Shown here: positions 4,497 through 10,980 of the stretch, one piece after another
How the letters are laid out: the number at the start of each line of letters is the position of its first letter
Numbering within the stretch: position 1 is the first letter of the stretch
NCBI GenBank assembly: GCA_035646975.1
Contig: DASROJ010000235.1
Location: 1 to 10,980 of the forward strand
Direction of reading: 5' to 3'
DNA: 10,980 nt
DNA from: DASROJ01 sp035646975
GTDB taxonomy: Bacteria > Acidobacteriota > Polarisedimenticolia > JACPZX01 > DASXTC01
The notes under the pieces: generated by a model
What the model was told of the DNA's origin: nothing
Database searches by the model: none
The model's input: only the letters and a program-made list of their open reading frames with translations
Program-made: the position numbers and the translations under genes

Positions 4497-6512
4497 ATGA
4501 TCAAATCGCTGCTCTCGCGACAGGTGGTGAAGCGCCCCGATCGCCTGCGTATCAAAGGCCGCGTGCTCCTTCTGGCCGACGATGCCGGTCTGATCCGGCG
4601 GCAGCTCGAAGGAGAGGAAATCCCGTACGGCGGCGATCTCAAGCTGCGCGACGACATCTCCACCGACGAGATCACGCCGGCCTACATCTGCTTCCACTTC
4701 GATCAGCGGCTGGGCGACTTCCCCTATCTCGGCCTGAGAGCGGGCGGGGAATTCCCGATCAAGGCAGGCGACGTGCGCAAGGGCGGATTCGTGGCTTCGG
4801 CGGCAGGCAGCCGCCGCGGCAAGGGCTCCAGCCGCGAGCAGTCGCCTTATGCGGAGATGTGCGCCGGCATCCAGGTCGCCATCGCCGAAAGCATCGAGAG
4901 GATCTACAAGCAGAATTGCCAGAATCTCGGTCTGCTCACCAGCACCGACTTCGGCCTGATAGAGCGGATCCGGCGCGGCGAGGACATTCCACTGGTGGAG
5001 TTCACCCGGGGTGAGGACGACATCACCCGCCAGATCATCGAGTATGGAGGGCTGTTTCCCTTCAATGTCGCGCGGCTGCAGGGCAAGGTCACGCTGCCGC
5101 GGGTGGAAACAGCACCCAGGCCGATGACGCTGGGCGAGAAGATCCTGGCGCGTCACCTGGTGGGTGACCTGGCCAGGGATGAGACAGGCGTACCGGCGGT
5201 CAAGCCGGGTGACACCGGCTTCGTCCGTTGCGACATCCGGTTCAGCCACGAGTACGTCACGCCCATGGCGGCCATCTTCTTCGAGTCGCTGGTGGGCGAG
5301 CAGGAAAAGGTGAACGATCCCTCGAGCATCTATTTCTTCCGCGACCACCTCACCTTTCTCGACGAAGTCATGCCCCCCGAGCGGGTCAAGATGGGGCTGC
5401 TCGATCTCGCCCACCAGCTCGAGGCCAAGCAGAAGGCGTTCGCCGCCAAGCAGGGAATCCGGCTGCACGGCGAGATCGATGGGCCGGTGAAAGGCTCCGA
5501 GGGGATCTGCCACAGCATCGTCTATCAGGATTACGCGCTGCCTGGCCAGGTCGTGGTGGGGAGCGACTCGCACACGCCGCATTCCGGAGCGCTCGGGTGC
5601 GTTGCCTTCGGCATCGGCACCACCGACGTCTTCAATTCCTGGATCACGAAGGACGTGAGGGTCAGGATTCCCGAAACGGTTCGGATTGTCGTCAAGGGGC
5701 GCAAGCCCGCCAATGTCACCGCGAAGGACTTCATGCTGTACATCCTCGCGCATCCCTACGTGAAGAGCGGCAAGGCTCTGGCGAAGATCATCGAGTACTG
5801 CGGGCCGGCTGTCGAGGCGCTGGAGATCGACGAGCGCGCCACGATGACCAACATGGCGGCCGAAGTGGGCGGGTTCACCGGCATCGTCGCCCCCGATGCG
5901 AAGACGGCCGATTTTCTCGTGCGTCATCGTGGCATGACGCGCGCCGAAGCGGAGCGTCACTGCGAGGGGTGGTTCTCGGACCCGGACGCCGCCTTCGCCG
6001 AGACGCTGGAGTTCGACGCCTCCACGATGCAGCCCATCGTCGCGTCTCCCGGAGATCCGGGAAACGGCATCCCGATCGAAAAGCTCGGCGCGCGGGTGAA
6101 GGTCGACATCGCCTATGGAGGGTCGTGCACCGCAGGGAAACGCGAGGACATGGACATGTATGCCAAGGTGCTCGCGGACGCGCTGGCCGCGGGGCGCCGG
6201 GTTCACCCGGATGTCAGGTTCTACATCCAGTACGGCGCACAGGAGGTCAAGCAGTACTGTGTCGAGAAAGGGTACGCCGGGATATTCGAGCGCGCGGGCG
6301 TCCACATCGTAGAGCCTTCGTGCGGCGCGTGCATCAATGCCGGCCCCGGTGCGTCATCCAGCAAGGATCAGGTGGTGATCTCGGCGCAGAACCGCAATTT
6401 CCCCGGCCGCTCCGGGCCGGGCCAGATGTACCTCGCCAGCCCGCTCACCGTGGCGGCCTCGGCCGTCGAAGGATTCATCGCGCCGTACGAGCCGGCCGCA
6501 GTCACCGCCTGA
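4497..6512 (+). CDS. Aconitase-family hydro-lyase, LeuD-like swivel fused before LeuC-like domain
   Basis: This 671-residue enzyme belongs to the aconitase/isopropylmalate-dehydratase family, which isomerises hydroxy-acids with a [4Fe-4S] cluster. Residues 18-170 are the swivel domain, with DDISTDEITP (52-61) and GSSREQ (110-115), whose Arg binds substrate. Residues 206-671 are the catalytic domain: FRDHLTFLDE, GICHSI, VVGSDSHTPHSGALG (354-367), then cluster ligands Cys544 in GGSCTAGKREDM and Cys609/Cys612 in PSCGACI. The swivel-first order is that of AcnB domains 4-1-2-3 without its N-terminal HEAT-like domain. The length is close to E. coli LeuD plus LeuC. GSCTA differs from the usual GSCTN. 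The substrate (citrate, homocitrate, isopropylmalate or other) cannot be read from sequence. No leu or other TCA gene is adjacent. Confidence 0.92.
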   Translation: MIKSLLSRQVVKRPDRLRIKGRVLLLADDAGLIRRQLEGEEIPYGGDLKLRDDISTDEITPAYICFHFDQRLGDFPYLGLRAGGEFPIKAGDVRKGGFVASAAGSRRGKGSSREQSPYAEMCAGIQVAIAESIERIYKQNCQNLGLLTSTDFGLIERIRRGEDIPLVEFTRGEDDITRQIIEYGGLFPFNVARLQGKVTLPRVETAPRPMTLGEKILARHLVGDLARDETGVPAVKPGDTGFVRCDIRFSHEYVTPMAAIFFESLVGEQEKVNDPSSIYFFRDHLTFLDEVMPPERVKMGLLDLAHQLEAKQKAFAAKQGIRLHGEIDGPVKGSEGICHSIVYQDYALPGQVVVGSDSHTPHSGALGCVAFGIGTTDVFNSWITKDVRVRIPETVRIVVKGRKPANVTAKDFMLYILAHPYVKSGKALAKIIEYCGPAVEALEIDERATMTNMAAEVGGFTGIVAPDAKTADFLVRHRGMTRAEAERHCEGWFSDPDAAFAETLEFDASTMQPIVASPGDPGNGIPIEKLGARVKVDIAYGGSCTAGKREDMDMYAKVLADALAAGRRVHPDVRFYIQYGAQEVKQYCVEKGYAGIFERAGVHIVEPSCGACINAGPGASSSKDQVVISAQNRNFPGRSGPGQMYLASPLTVAASAVEGFIAPYEPAAVTA

Positions 6513-6524
6513 CACCGGACCGCC

Positions 6525-6539
6525 GCGCAGGCCTTGCGC
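6525..6539. terminator. Small hairpin between convergent genes
   Basis: GCGCA (6525-6529) and TGCGC (6535-6539) form a short 5-bp stem in the 48-bp gap between the stop codons of the aconitase-family gene and the TolB-like gene. It is a possible but weak terminator, with no T tract. Confidence 0.25.
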
Positions 6540-6560
6540 ACGCATCGCGCCACCAGCCGC

Positions 6561-7595
6561 CTACTCCACGAAATCCGAGATGAAGATGCTGGTCTGGTAG
6601 ATCGATGCGCCGTCCCGGTTGGAGGCGAAGGCCAGATGGCGTCCGTCGGGTGAAAAGACCGGGAAGCCGTCGAACCCCGTGAAGTCGGTCAGCCGGAGAG
6701 GCTGGGCCCCGGGGGCGCCCGGCGCCGCGTCGACGTCAAGCAGATAGAGGTCGAAGTTGCCCCGGTTGTCGGCCGGCGCGTTCGCATTGGAGCAGTACAC
6801 GATGCGATGCCCGTCGGGGTGCCACGACGGCGCGAAGCTCGTCCCGCCACCCTGGGTGAGCTGCCGCTTGTCCGACCCGTCCGCGTTCATCACGTAGATC
6901 TGAAGCGCCCGGTAATCGTCGGTCCGGGAGCCTCGATAGATGATCCGCCGGCCATCGGGCGAAAAGAAGGCGCCGCCATCGTAGCCCTTTTCGAAGGTGA
7001 GACGTTTGATGTCGGTGCCCTCGAGCGTCATCGAGTAGATCTCCAGGTCGCCGTCTCGATCGGAGGTGAAGACGATCCGGTCGCCCCGGGGCGAAATGGT
7101 GGCCTCGGCATCGTATCCGGGGGAGTCGACCAGCTTGTGCAGCACCTTGCCCGTCAGGTCCGCCGTGTAGATATCGAAGGCCCCATCGAACGACCAGTCG
7201 TACCGTCCGCCCTTGTCGTATCCCTGCGGGGGCGCGGGGGGCTCGCCCGCGCGCGCGTGTGTCGAGGCGTAGAGGATCGTCCTGCCGTCCGGGAAGAAGT
7301 ACGAGCAGGTCGCGCGGCCCTGTCCGGTGCTGACCAGCCGCTGACCGGTGCCGTCGACGTTCATCAGGTAGATCTGATCGAACCGCCGCCCATCGCGCTT
7401 GGACTGGAACACGATCTTCGTTCCGTCGAACGAAAAGTAGGGCTCTCCGCCGTCTCCCACCGTGGTGAGCTGACGCGTGTTCTCGAGCCGGGGATGGTGA
7501 GAGTCGCGTTCTGTCCGCGCGGGCTCCGGGATGACCTGCGTGGCGTCCAGACAGACGATGGCAAGGCCGGTCACCAGCAACATGCGTGCGTTCAT
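6561..7595 (-). CDS. Secreted TolB-like PD40 beta-propeller protein
   Basis: This 344-residue protein starts with a likely Sec signal peptide (MNARMLLVTGLAIVCLDA; hydrophobic core 6-16). It then has about six PD40/WD40-like blades with the pattern SPDG-x-x-I-x-F-x-S-x-RDG-x-x-x-IY-x-MN-x-DG. Clear copies begin near residues 50, 96, 160, 206, 252 and 310. Such propellers fold into rings used for binding, in the periplasm or outside the cell. True TolB is about 430 residues with an N-terminal alpha/beta domain and sits beside pal and tolA. That domain and those neighbours are missing, so this is a TolB-like protein, not TolB. GGAGG 9 nt before the ATG supports the start. A lipoprotein is unlikely because the residues before Cys15 (AIV) do not fit a lipobox. 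It diverges from the giant propeller gene. Its ligand is unknown. Confidence 0.9.
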   Translation of the reverse strand: MNARMLLVTGLAIVCLDATQVIPEPARTERDSHHPRLENTRQLTTVGDGGEPYFSFDGTKIVFQSKRDGRRFDQIYLMNVDGTGQRLVSTGQGRATCSYFFPDGRTILYASTHARAGEPPAPPQGYDKGGRYDWSFDGAFDIYTADLTGKVLHKLVDSPGYDAEATISPRGDRIVFTSDRDGDLEIYSMTLEGTDIKRLTFEKGYDGGAFFSPDGRRIIYRGSRTDDYRALQIYVMNADGSDKRQLTQGGGTSFAPSWHPDGHRIVYCSNANAPADNRGNFDLYLLDVDAAPGAPGAQPLRLTDFTGFDGFPVFSPDGRHLAFASNRDGASIYQTSIFISDFVE

Positions 7596-7662
7596 TCCTC
7601 TGCTCCTCCAGGCGCAATCGGCGGCCGGCTCCCCGCCGATGCCGGGGCGAAGGATCCGGAGC

Positions 7663-7669
7663 TATGATA
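7663..7669. promoter_or_regulatory. Shared symmetric -10 box between two divergent secreted-protein genes
   Basis: The plus strand reads TATGAT (7663-7668) and the minus strand reads TATCAT (7669-7664). Each matches the sigma-70 -10 consensus at 5 of 6 bases, and the two overlap almost completely within CTATGATAG. The minus-strand copy would give the TolB-like gene a leader of about 62 nt. The plus-strand copy ends 8 nt before ATG 7677 and would give the propeller gene almost no leader. A 5-bp inverted repeat (CCCCG 7631-7635, CGGGG 7643-7647) lies alongside and could bind a regulator. Confidence 0.45.
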
Positions 7670-7676
7670 GGTGACC

Positions 7677-10600
7677 ATGTTACCTCGATTCCGGCTGCTG
7701 CGACGCGTCATGGTTCTCAGCTCGCTGGTCTGGTGGCCTTGCCTCGTGTCCGCCGAGGCGACCCCGCGCCCGGATGACGTCGTCGGATTCCTCTACGTCA
7801 ACAACAACGGTCGCGCGAATTCGGTGCGCGCCTTCACGGTGAGCCGCGACGGACACCTGGCGTCGCTGGCCGATTCGCCATTTCCGACCTTCGGCGCCGG
7901 TGGCTCCGGGGGATTCCCCAGCTTTCCTTCGGCCCGGCCCACGCTGGCGCGGAAGGAGCGCGTTCTCTACGCGAACAACATCCAGAGCGGCTCCATCTCA
8001 GCCTTCATGATGGCGCCCGACGGCGTCCTGTCGCCGCTCGTCGGCTCGCCGTTCGCGGTCACCGCCCCGGAGCCGCTCAACCCGGTGGAGGCCCTGGCCG
8101 CGCATCCACTGCTCCCGCTGCTGTTCGCGGCCGATGCGACCGGCCTGGTGCGCGTCTTCGATCTGGCGCCCGACGGCGGCCCGGTCGCCTCGAGCGCCCC
8201 GTTCATGTTCGTGGGAGATCGCCCCGAGGATCTGGCGGTGAGCCCCGATGGAACGCTGCTCGCGGTTTCCTCCGGTCTGTCGGGCGGACGGATCCACATC
8301 TTCCAGATCGCGCCGACGGGAGACCTGACGCTGGCGCCGGGTTCCCCCGTGGAGCTGCCGGGGTCGTTGTTCGCCGGGGGGCTGATCTTCAGCCCCGATG
8401 GCGCCCGACTGTTCGTGGCGAGCGAGGCGGTCGGCGCCGGCCGGATCCATGTCTTCGACGTGCGGCCGTCAGGCCAGCTCGACGAGGCCCCCGGCTCTCC
8501 GTTCGGACTCGGCGTCCTGGATTTCCCCGACGACCTCTCGCTGTCGCCCGATGGCCGGCTGCTGATGGTCGCGGACCCGTTCACCCAGGGCATCGCGACG
8601 CTGTCGGTGGCCGCCGACGGCCGGCTGGAGGATCTCTCCCGTTTTGTCCCGGCGCCGTCCGCGGACGAGCCCTCGGGTCTCGTGCTGACACCGGACGGCC
8701 ACCTGCTGTTCACCGCGAACTTCACGGATCGCAACATCGGCATCCTGCAGGTGGCCGGCGACGGCTCGCTCACCCCCTCTGCCTTCTCGCCGGTGCTCGA
8801 GGCGCAGGATGACGGTCTGATCAGCGGCGGCATCCTCTTCGTGCCCGCCGATCTCGACGCGGACGGGCTGAGTCTCGACCGCGACAACTGCCCTCTGGCT
8901 CCCAACGATTTGCAGCAGGACGTGGATGGCGATGGGGTCGGCGATGTCTGCGACGATTGTGTTTCGCGGTTCAACCCCGACCAGGCGGACGCCGACGCCG
9001 ACGGGTTCGGCGATCTGTGCGACCCGGATGCGGATGGCGATGGTGTCCCGTCGGTGGACGACAACTGCCCCCGCAGCACGAACCCGGCGCAGGCCGACGC
9101 CGACCGGGACCGTCGCGGGGACGCCTGCGACAACTGTCCCGGCACGGCGAACCCTTCGCAGGCGGACGGTGATGCGGATGGCGTCGGCGACGCCTGCGCG
9201 GATCAGCTCGAGGGGTTTCTCTACCTCAACACCAACGGTCGTTTCAATTCGGTGGCGTCGTTCCGCGTGCTGCGCGACGGGCGTCTCGATCCGCTTGCCG
9301 GCTCGCCCTATCTCACCGCGGGCAGCGGAAGCCTGGGTTCCTCGGGAAGGCTCGCCTTTCCCGGAGTCGTCCTGGCGCGGGGAGGGCGCTACCTGTACGC
9401 CACCAACGCCGACACGCGTGCGGTGGCGGGCTTCGCGGTGCAGGCGGATGGAAGACTCGCACCCCTGCCCGCGTCACCGTTCGACGTCGCCCGGCTGACG
9501 CCGGCCTCGATGGCTGTCAACGAGCAGGCGGGAATCCTTTACGTCGGATTCGCGCAGGCGGCCTTCATCCAGGTGCTGCGCATCCAGACGGACGGCACGC
9601 TGAAGCCGGCGCCGGGATTGCTGCAATTCGGAGGCGTTGCCATCGAAATGGCGGTCAGCCCGGACGGGAAATTCCTCGTGATGACCGCGTTTCGCGGAGC
9701 CTCCTACGAGGCCCTGGTGTTTTCGCTCGACGCGAATGGTTTCCCCACCCTCGTGCCCGGTCCTCGCTTCAGCAGACCCGTGGGCGCGTTTCCCTCCGGT
9801 CTGGCCTTCAACAAGGCGGGCGATGTCGTCTACATCTCCGACGAGGATCTCGTCCATGTCCTCACGCTCGACGGTGGCGGTCATCTCACTCCGGTTGCCG
9901 GCTCACCGTTCCAGTCTCACGGCGCCGGTGGCAGCACGGTGGAAGTGTCTCCGGACGGCCGCTTTCTTTTCGTGGCCGATGGAACGGGAAACAGAGTCTC
10001 CAGCCTGAGAACGGAGCTGGCCGAAGGGCGACCCGGCGCGTTCGCGCTGGCGGAATCGCCCTTCGCCAACGCGCCCGGCGGGCTGGAGCCCGCCGGACTG
10101 GGACTTTCGGGCGACGGCCATCATCTTTATGTGGCCAACGTCAGGGCCGACCTGATCTCGGTGTTCGACATCGGGGGGGATGGGACGCTGCGCCGCAGCC
10201 GGTACTCTCCTGTGCCCACCGGAGCCACGGGAGGGCAGGCCAGAGGCCGCATCGGTTTTCTCGGCACCGATCCTGACGGTGACGGGGTGCCGATGCCTTC
10301 GGACAACTGCCCGTTCGATGCCAACCCTTCGCAGATCGACAGTGATGGCGACGGGTCCGGCGACGCCTGCGACACCTGTCCGGGCCTGCGCAACCCCGGG
10401 AACCTCGACACCGACAAGGATGGGCAGGGGGATGCGTGCGAGGACGATCCGGATGGCGACGGGCTTCGGAATGCCGACGACATCTGTCCGAACTTCTACG
10501 ACCCGGTGCAGCTCGACACGGATCACGATCACATCGGCGATGAGTGCGACCCCTGTCCGTTCGACACGCTGCCCGATCTCGACGGTGACGGCAGGTGCGG

Positions 10601-10980
10601 CGTCGACAACTGCCCGAACGACCCGAACCCGGGTCAATCGGATGCCGATTTCGACGGCGTGGGTGATGCCTGCGACAGCGACGCGGATAACGACACACTC
10701 GTCGCATCGAACGACAATTGCCCGCTGGTGTCGAACCCTTCGCAGAAGGACAGCGACGGTGATGGCGTGGGCGATGCCTGTGATCTCTGCCCGTTCCAGC
10801 CCGATCCGCTGCAGGAAGATGCCGATGGCGACGGCGCGGGAGACGTTTGCGAGGATCTTCCCGCGGCGCTGCTCTACGTGACCAACAACGACTCGAGCGG
10901 AAACACCGTCAGCGGCTTCAGGGTCACCTACGGGGGAAGCCTCGAGCCGTTGAAAGGGTCTCCCTTCGCGGCGCTCATCC
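7677..10980 (+). CDS. Giant secreted beta-propeller / thrombospondin-type-3 repeat protein (partial)
   Basis: The frame is open for 1101 codons and runs off the window. Residues 1-26 are a signal peptide (RFRLLRR, hydrophobic core, VSA before E27). Residues 35-390 are a YVTN/lactonase-type propeller. Its seven blades are marked by SPF-like ends (ADSPF, VGSPF, SAPF, PGSPV, PGSPF, SRFV, FSPV) and SPDG motifs. Residues 392-508 are a calcium-binding TSP3 block (DxDGDGVGD, DNCP; eight cysteines). Residues 513-862 are a second seven-bladed propeller. Residues 865-1058 are a longer TSP3 block with fourteen cysteines. A third propeller opens at 1063 with LLYVTNND. The protein is probably at the surface or released, with calcium stiffening the TSP3 linkers; adhesion or scaffolding is inference. 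Lactonase activity is possible for the fold but unproven. AGGTG lies only 3 nt before the ATG; a -10 ends 8 nt before it. Confidence 0.93.
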   Translation, partial: MLPRFRLLRRVMVLSSLVWWPCLVSAEATPRPDDVVGFLYVNNNGRANSVRAFTVSRDGHLASLADSPFPTFGAGGSGGFPSFPSARPTLARKERVLYANNIQSGSISAFMMAPDGVLSPLVGSPFAVTAPEPLNPVEALAAHPLLPLLFAADATGLVRVFDLAPDGGPVASSAPFMFVGDRPEDLAVSPDGTLLAVSSGLSGGRIHIFQIAPTGDLTLAPGSPVELPGSLFAGGLIFSPDGARLFVASEAVGAGRIHVFDVRPSGQLDEAPGSPFGLGVLDFPDDLSLSPDGRLLMVADPFTQGIATLSVAADGRLEDLSRFVPAPSADEPSGLVLTPDGHLLFTANFTDRNIGILQVAGDGSLTPSAFSPVLEAQDDGLISGGILFVPADLDADGLSLDRDNCPLAPNDLQQDVDGDGVGDVCDDCVSRFNPDQADADADGFGDLCDPDADGDGVPSVDDNCPRSTNPAQADADRDRRGDACDNCPGTANPSQADGDADGVGDACADQLEGFLYLNTNGRFNSVASFRVLRDGRLDPLAGSPYLTAGSGSLGSSGRLAFPGVVLARGGRYLYATNADTRAVAGFAVQADGRLAPLPASPFDVARLTPASMAVNEQAGILYVGFAQAAFIQVLRIQTDGTLKPAPGLLQFGGVAIEMAVSPDGKFLVMTAFRGASYEALVFSLDANGFPTLVPGPRFSRPVGAFPSGLAFNKAGDVVYISDEDLVHVLTLDGGGHLTPVAGSPFQSHGAGGSTVEVSPDGRFLFVADGTGNRVSSLRTELAEGRPGAFALAESPFANAPGGLEPAGLGLSGDGHHLYVANVRADLISVFDIGGDGTLRRSRYSPVPTGATGGQARGRIGFLGTDPDGDGVPMPSDNCPFDANPSQIDSDGDGSGDACDTCPGLRNPGNLDTDKDGQGDACEDDPDGDGLRNADDICPNFYDPVQLDTDHDHIGDECDPCPFDTLPDLDGDGRCGVDNCPNDPNPGQSDADFDGVGDACDSDADNDTLVASNDNCPLVSNPSQKDSDGDGVGDACDLCPFQPDPLQEDADGDGAGDVCEDLPAALLYVTNNDSSGNTVSGFRVTYGGSLEPLKGSPFAALI
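8850..9200 (+). repeat. TSP3 repeat block 1 within the propeller gene
   Basis: Residues 392-508 of the giant protein. Acidic units of the form D-x-D-x-D-G-x-G-D-x-C alternate with DNCP or DDC and NP-x-Q-x-D, giving eight cysteines in pairs. This is the thrombospondin type 3 pattern, in which Asp side chains bind calcium and cysteines pair along a wrapped, rod-like structure. It links propeller 1 to propeller 2. Confidence 0.88.
10269..10850 (+). repeat. TSP3 repeat block 2 within the propeller gene
   Basis: Residues 865-1058, with fourteen cysteines and more units than block 1. Units include DSDGDGSGDACDTCP, DDPDGDGLRNADDICP, DADFDGVGDACDSD and DSDGDGVGDACDLCP. One unit is irregular (DLDGDGRCGVDNCP, with the Cys shifted). 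It joins propeller 2 to the start of propeller 3. Confidence 0.88.

Noticed and set aside
4347..6305. A 652-codon open frame on the minus strand across the aconitase-family gene
   Set aside because: It is antisense to a gene with clear catalytic and cluster motifs. Its protein is rich in Arg, Asp, His and Leu without any domain, as expected for third-position G/C bias on the opposite strand.
7967..9145. A 392-codon minus-strand open frame rich in Ser, Pro and Gly opposite the giant propeller gene
   Set aside because: Its low-complexity composition mirrors the Asp/Gly-rich and propeller codons of the plus strand, and the plus strand encodes clear propeller and TSP3 motifs over the same bases.
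8850..9200. Could the acidic repeats be a DNA tandem array or CRISPR-like array?
   Set aside because: The repetition is at the protein level with varied codons and in-frame cysteine spacing typical of TSP3. There are no constant repeats with equal unique spacers.

Overview
This is a high-GC bacterial chromosomal window with densely packed genes on both strands. It has no tRNA or rRNA gene, insertion sequence or CRISPR array that I can see. The IspH is of the long type also found in plants and cyanobacteria, the aconitase-family enzyme is fused and carries its swivel domain first, and there is a large secreted propeller/thrombospondin-type-3 protein. Together these suggest a free-living environmental Gram-negative, for example Acidobacteriota, Myxococcota or a related lineage. 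That placement is inference; nothing in the window fixes the phylum.

Left part (1-3100). A short plus-strand coding tail may end at 95. It would overlap the 3' end of a minus-strand DEDDh exonuclease that carries a C-terminal WYL-like domain. Divergent from the exonuclease is a 124-residue hypothetical protein. The region between them holds a perfect extended -10 box, a hairpin and a second promoter. The hypothetical gene meets a minus-strand rhodanese gene tail to tail, and a perfect 8-bp inverted repeat contains both stop codons. The rhodanese gene overlaps the end of a BoxB/PaaA-like di-iron oxygenase gene by 8 bp, so the two are probably translationally coupled.

Middle (3097-6560). ispH (last step of the MEP isoprenoid pathway, minus strand) diverges from a 671-residue aconitase/isopropylmalate-dehydratase-type enzyme on the plus strand. 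The order in that enzyme is LeuD-like swivel domain, then LeuC-like [4Fe-4S] domain.

Right part (6561-10980). A secreted TolB-like PD40 propeller protein (minus) diverges from a very large secreted protein (plus) that runs off the window after 1101 codons. That protein alternates seven-bladed YVTN/lactonase-type propellers with cysteine-paired calcium-binding TSP3 blocks, and is the most striking gene here. The two genes share an 81-bp intergenic region whose -10 box is nearly symmetric and reads as a good hexamer on both strands.

Two styles of translation start can be seen. The four minus-strand genes rhodanese, di-iron oxygenase, ispH and TolB-like each have a GAGG or GGAGG exactly 9 nt before the start. 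The exonuclease, aconitase-family and propeller genes lack a well-placed Shine-Dalgarno site and have a -10-like hexamer ending only 6-9 nt before the start codon, as expected for leaderless or nearly leaderless transcripts.
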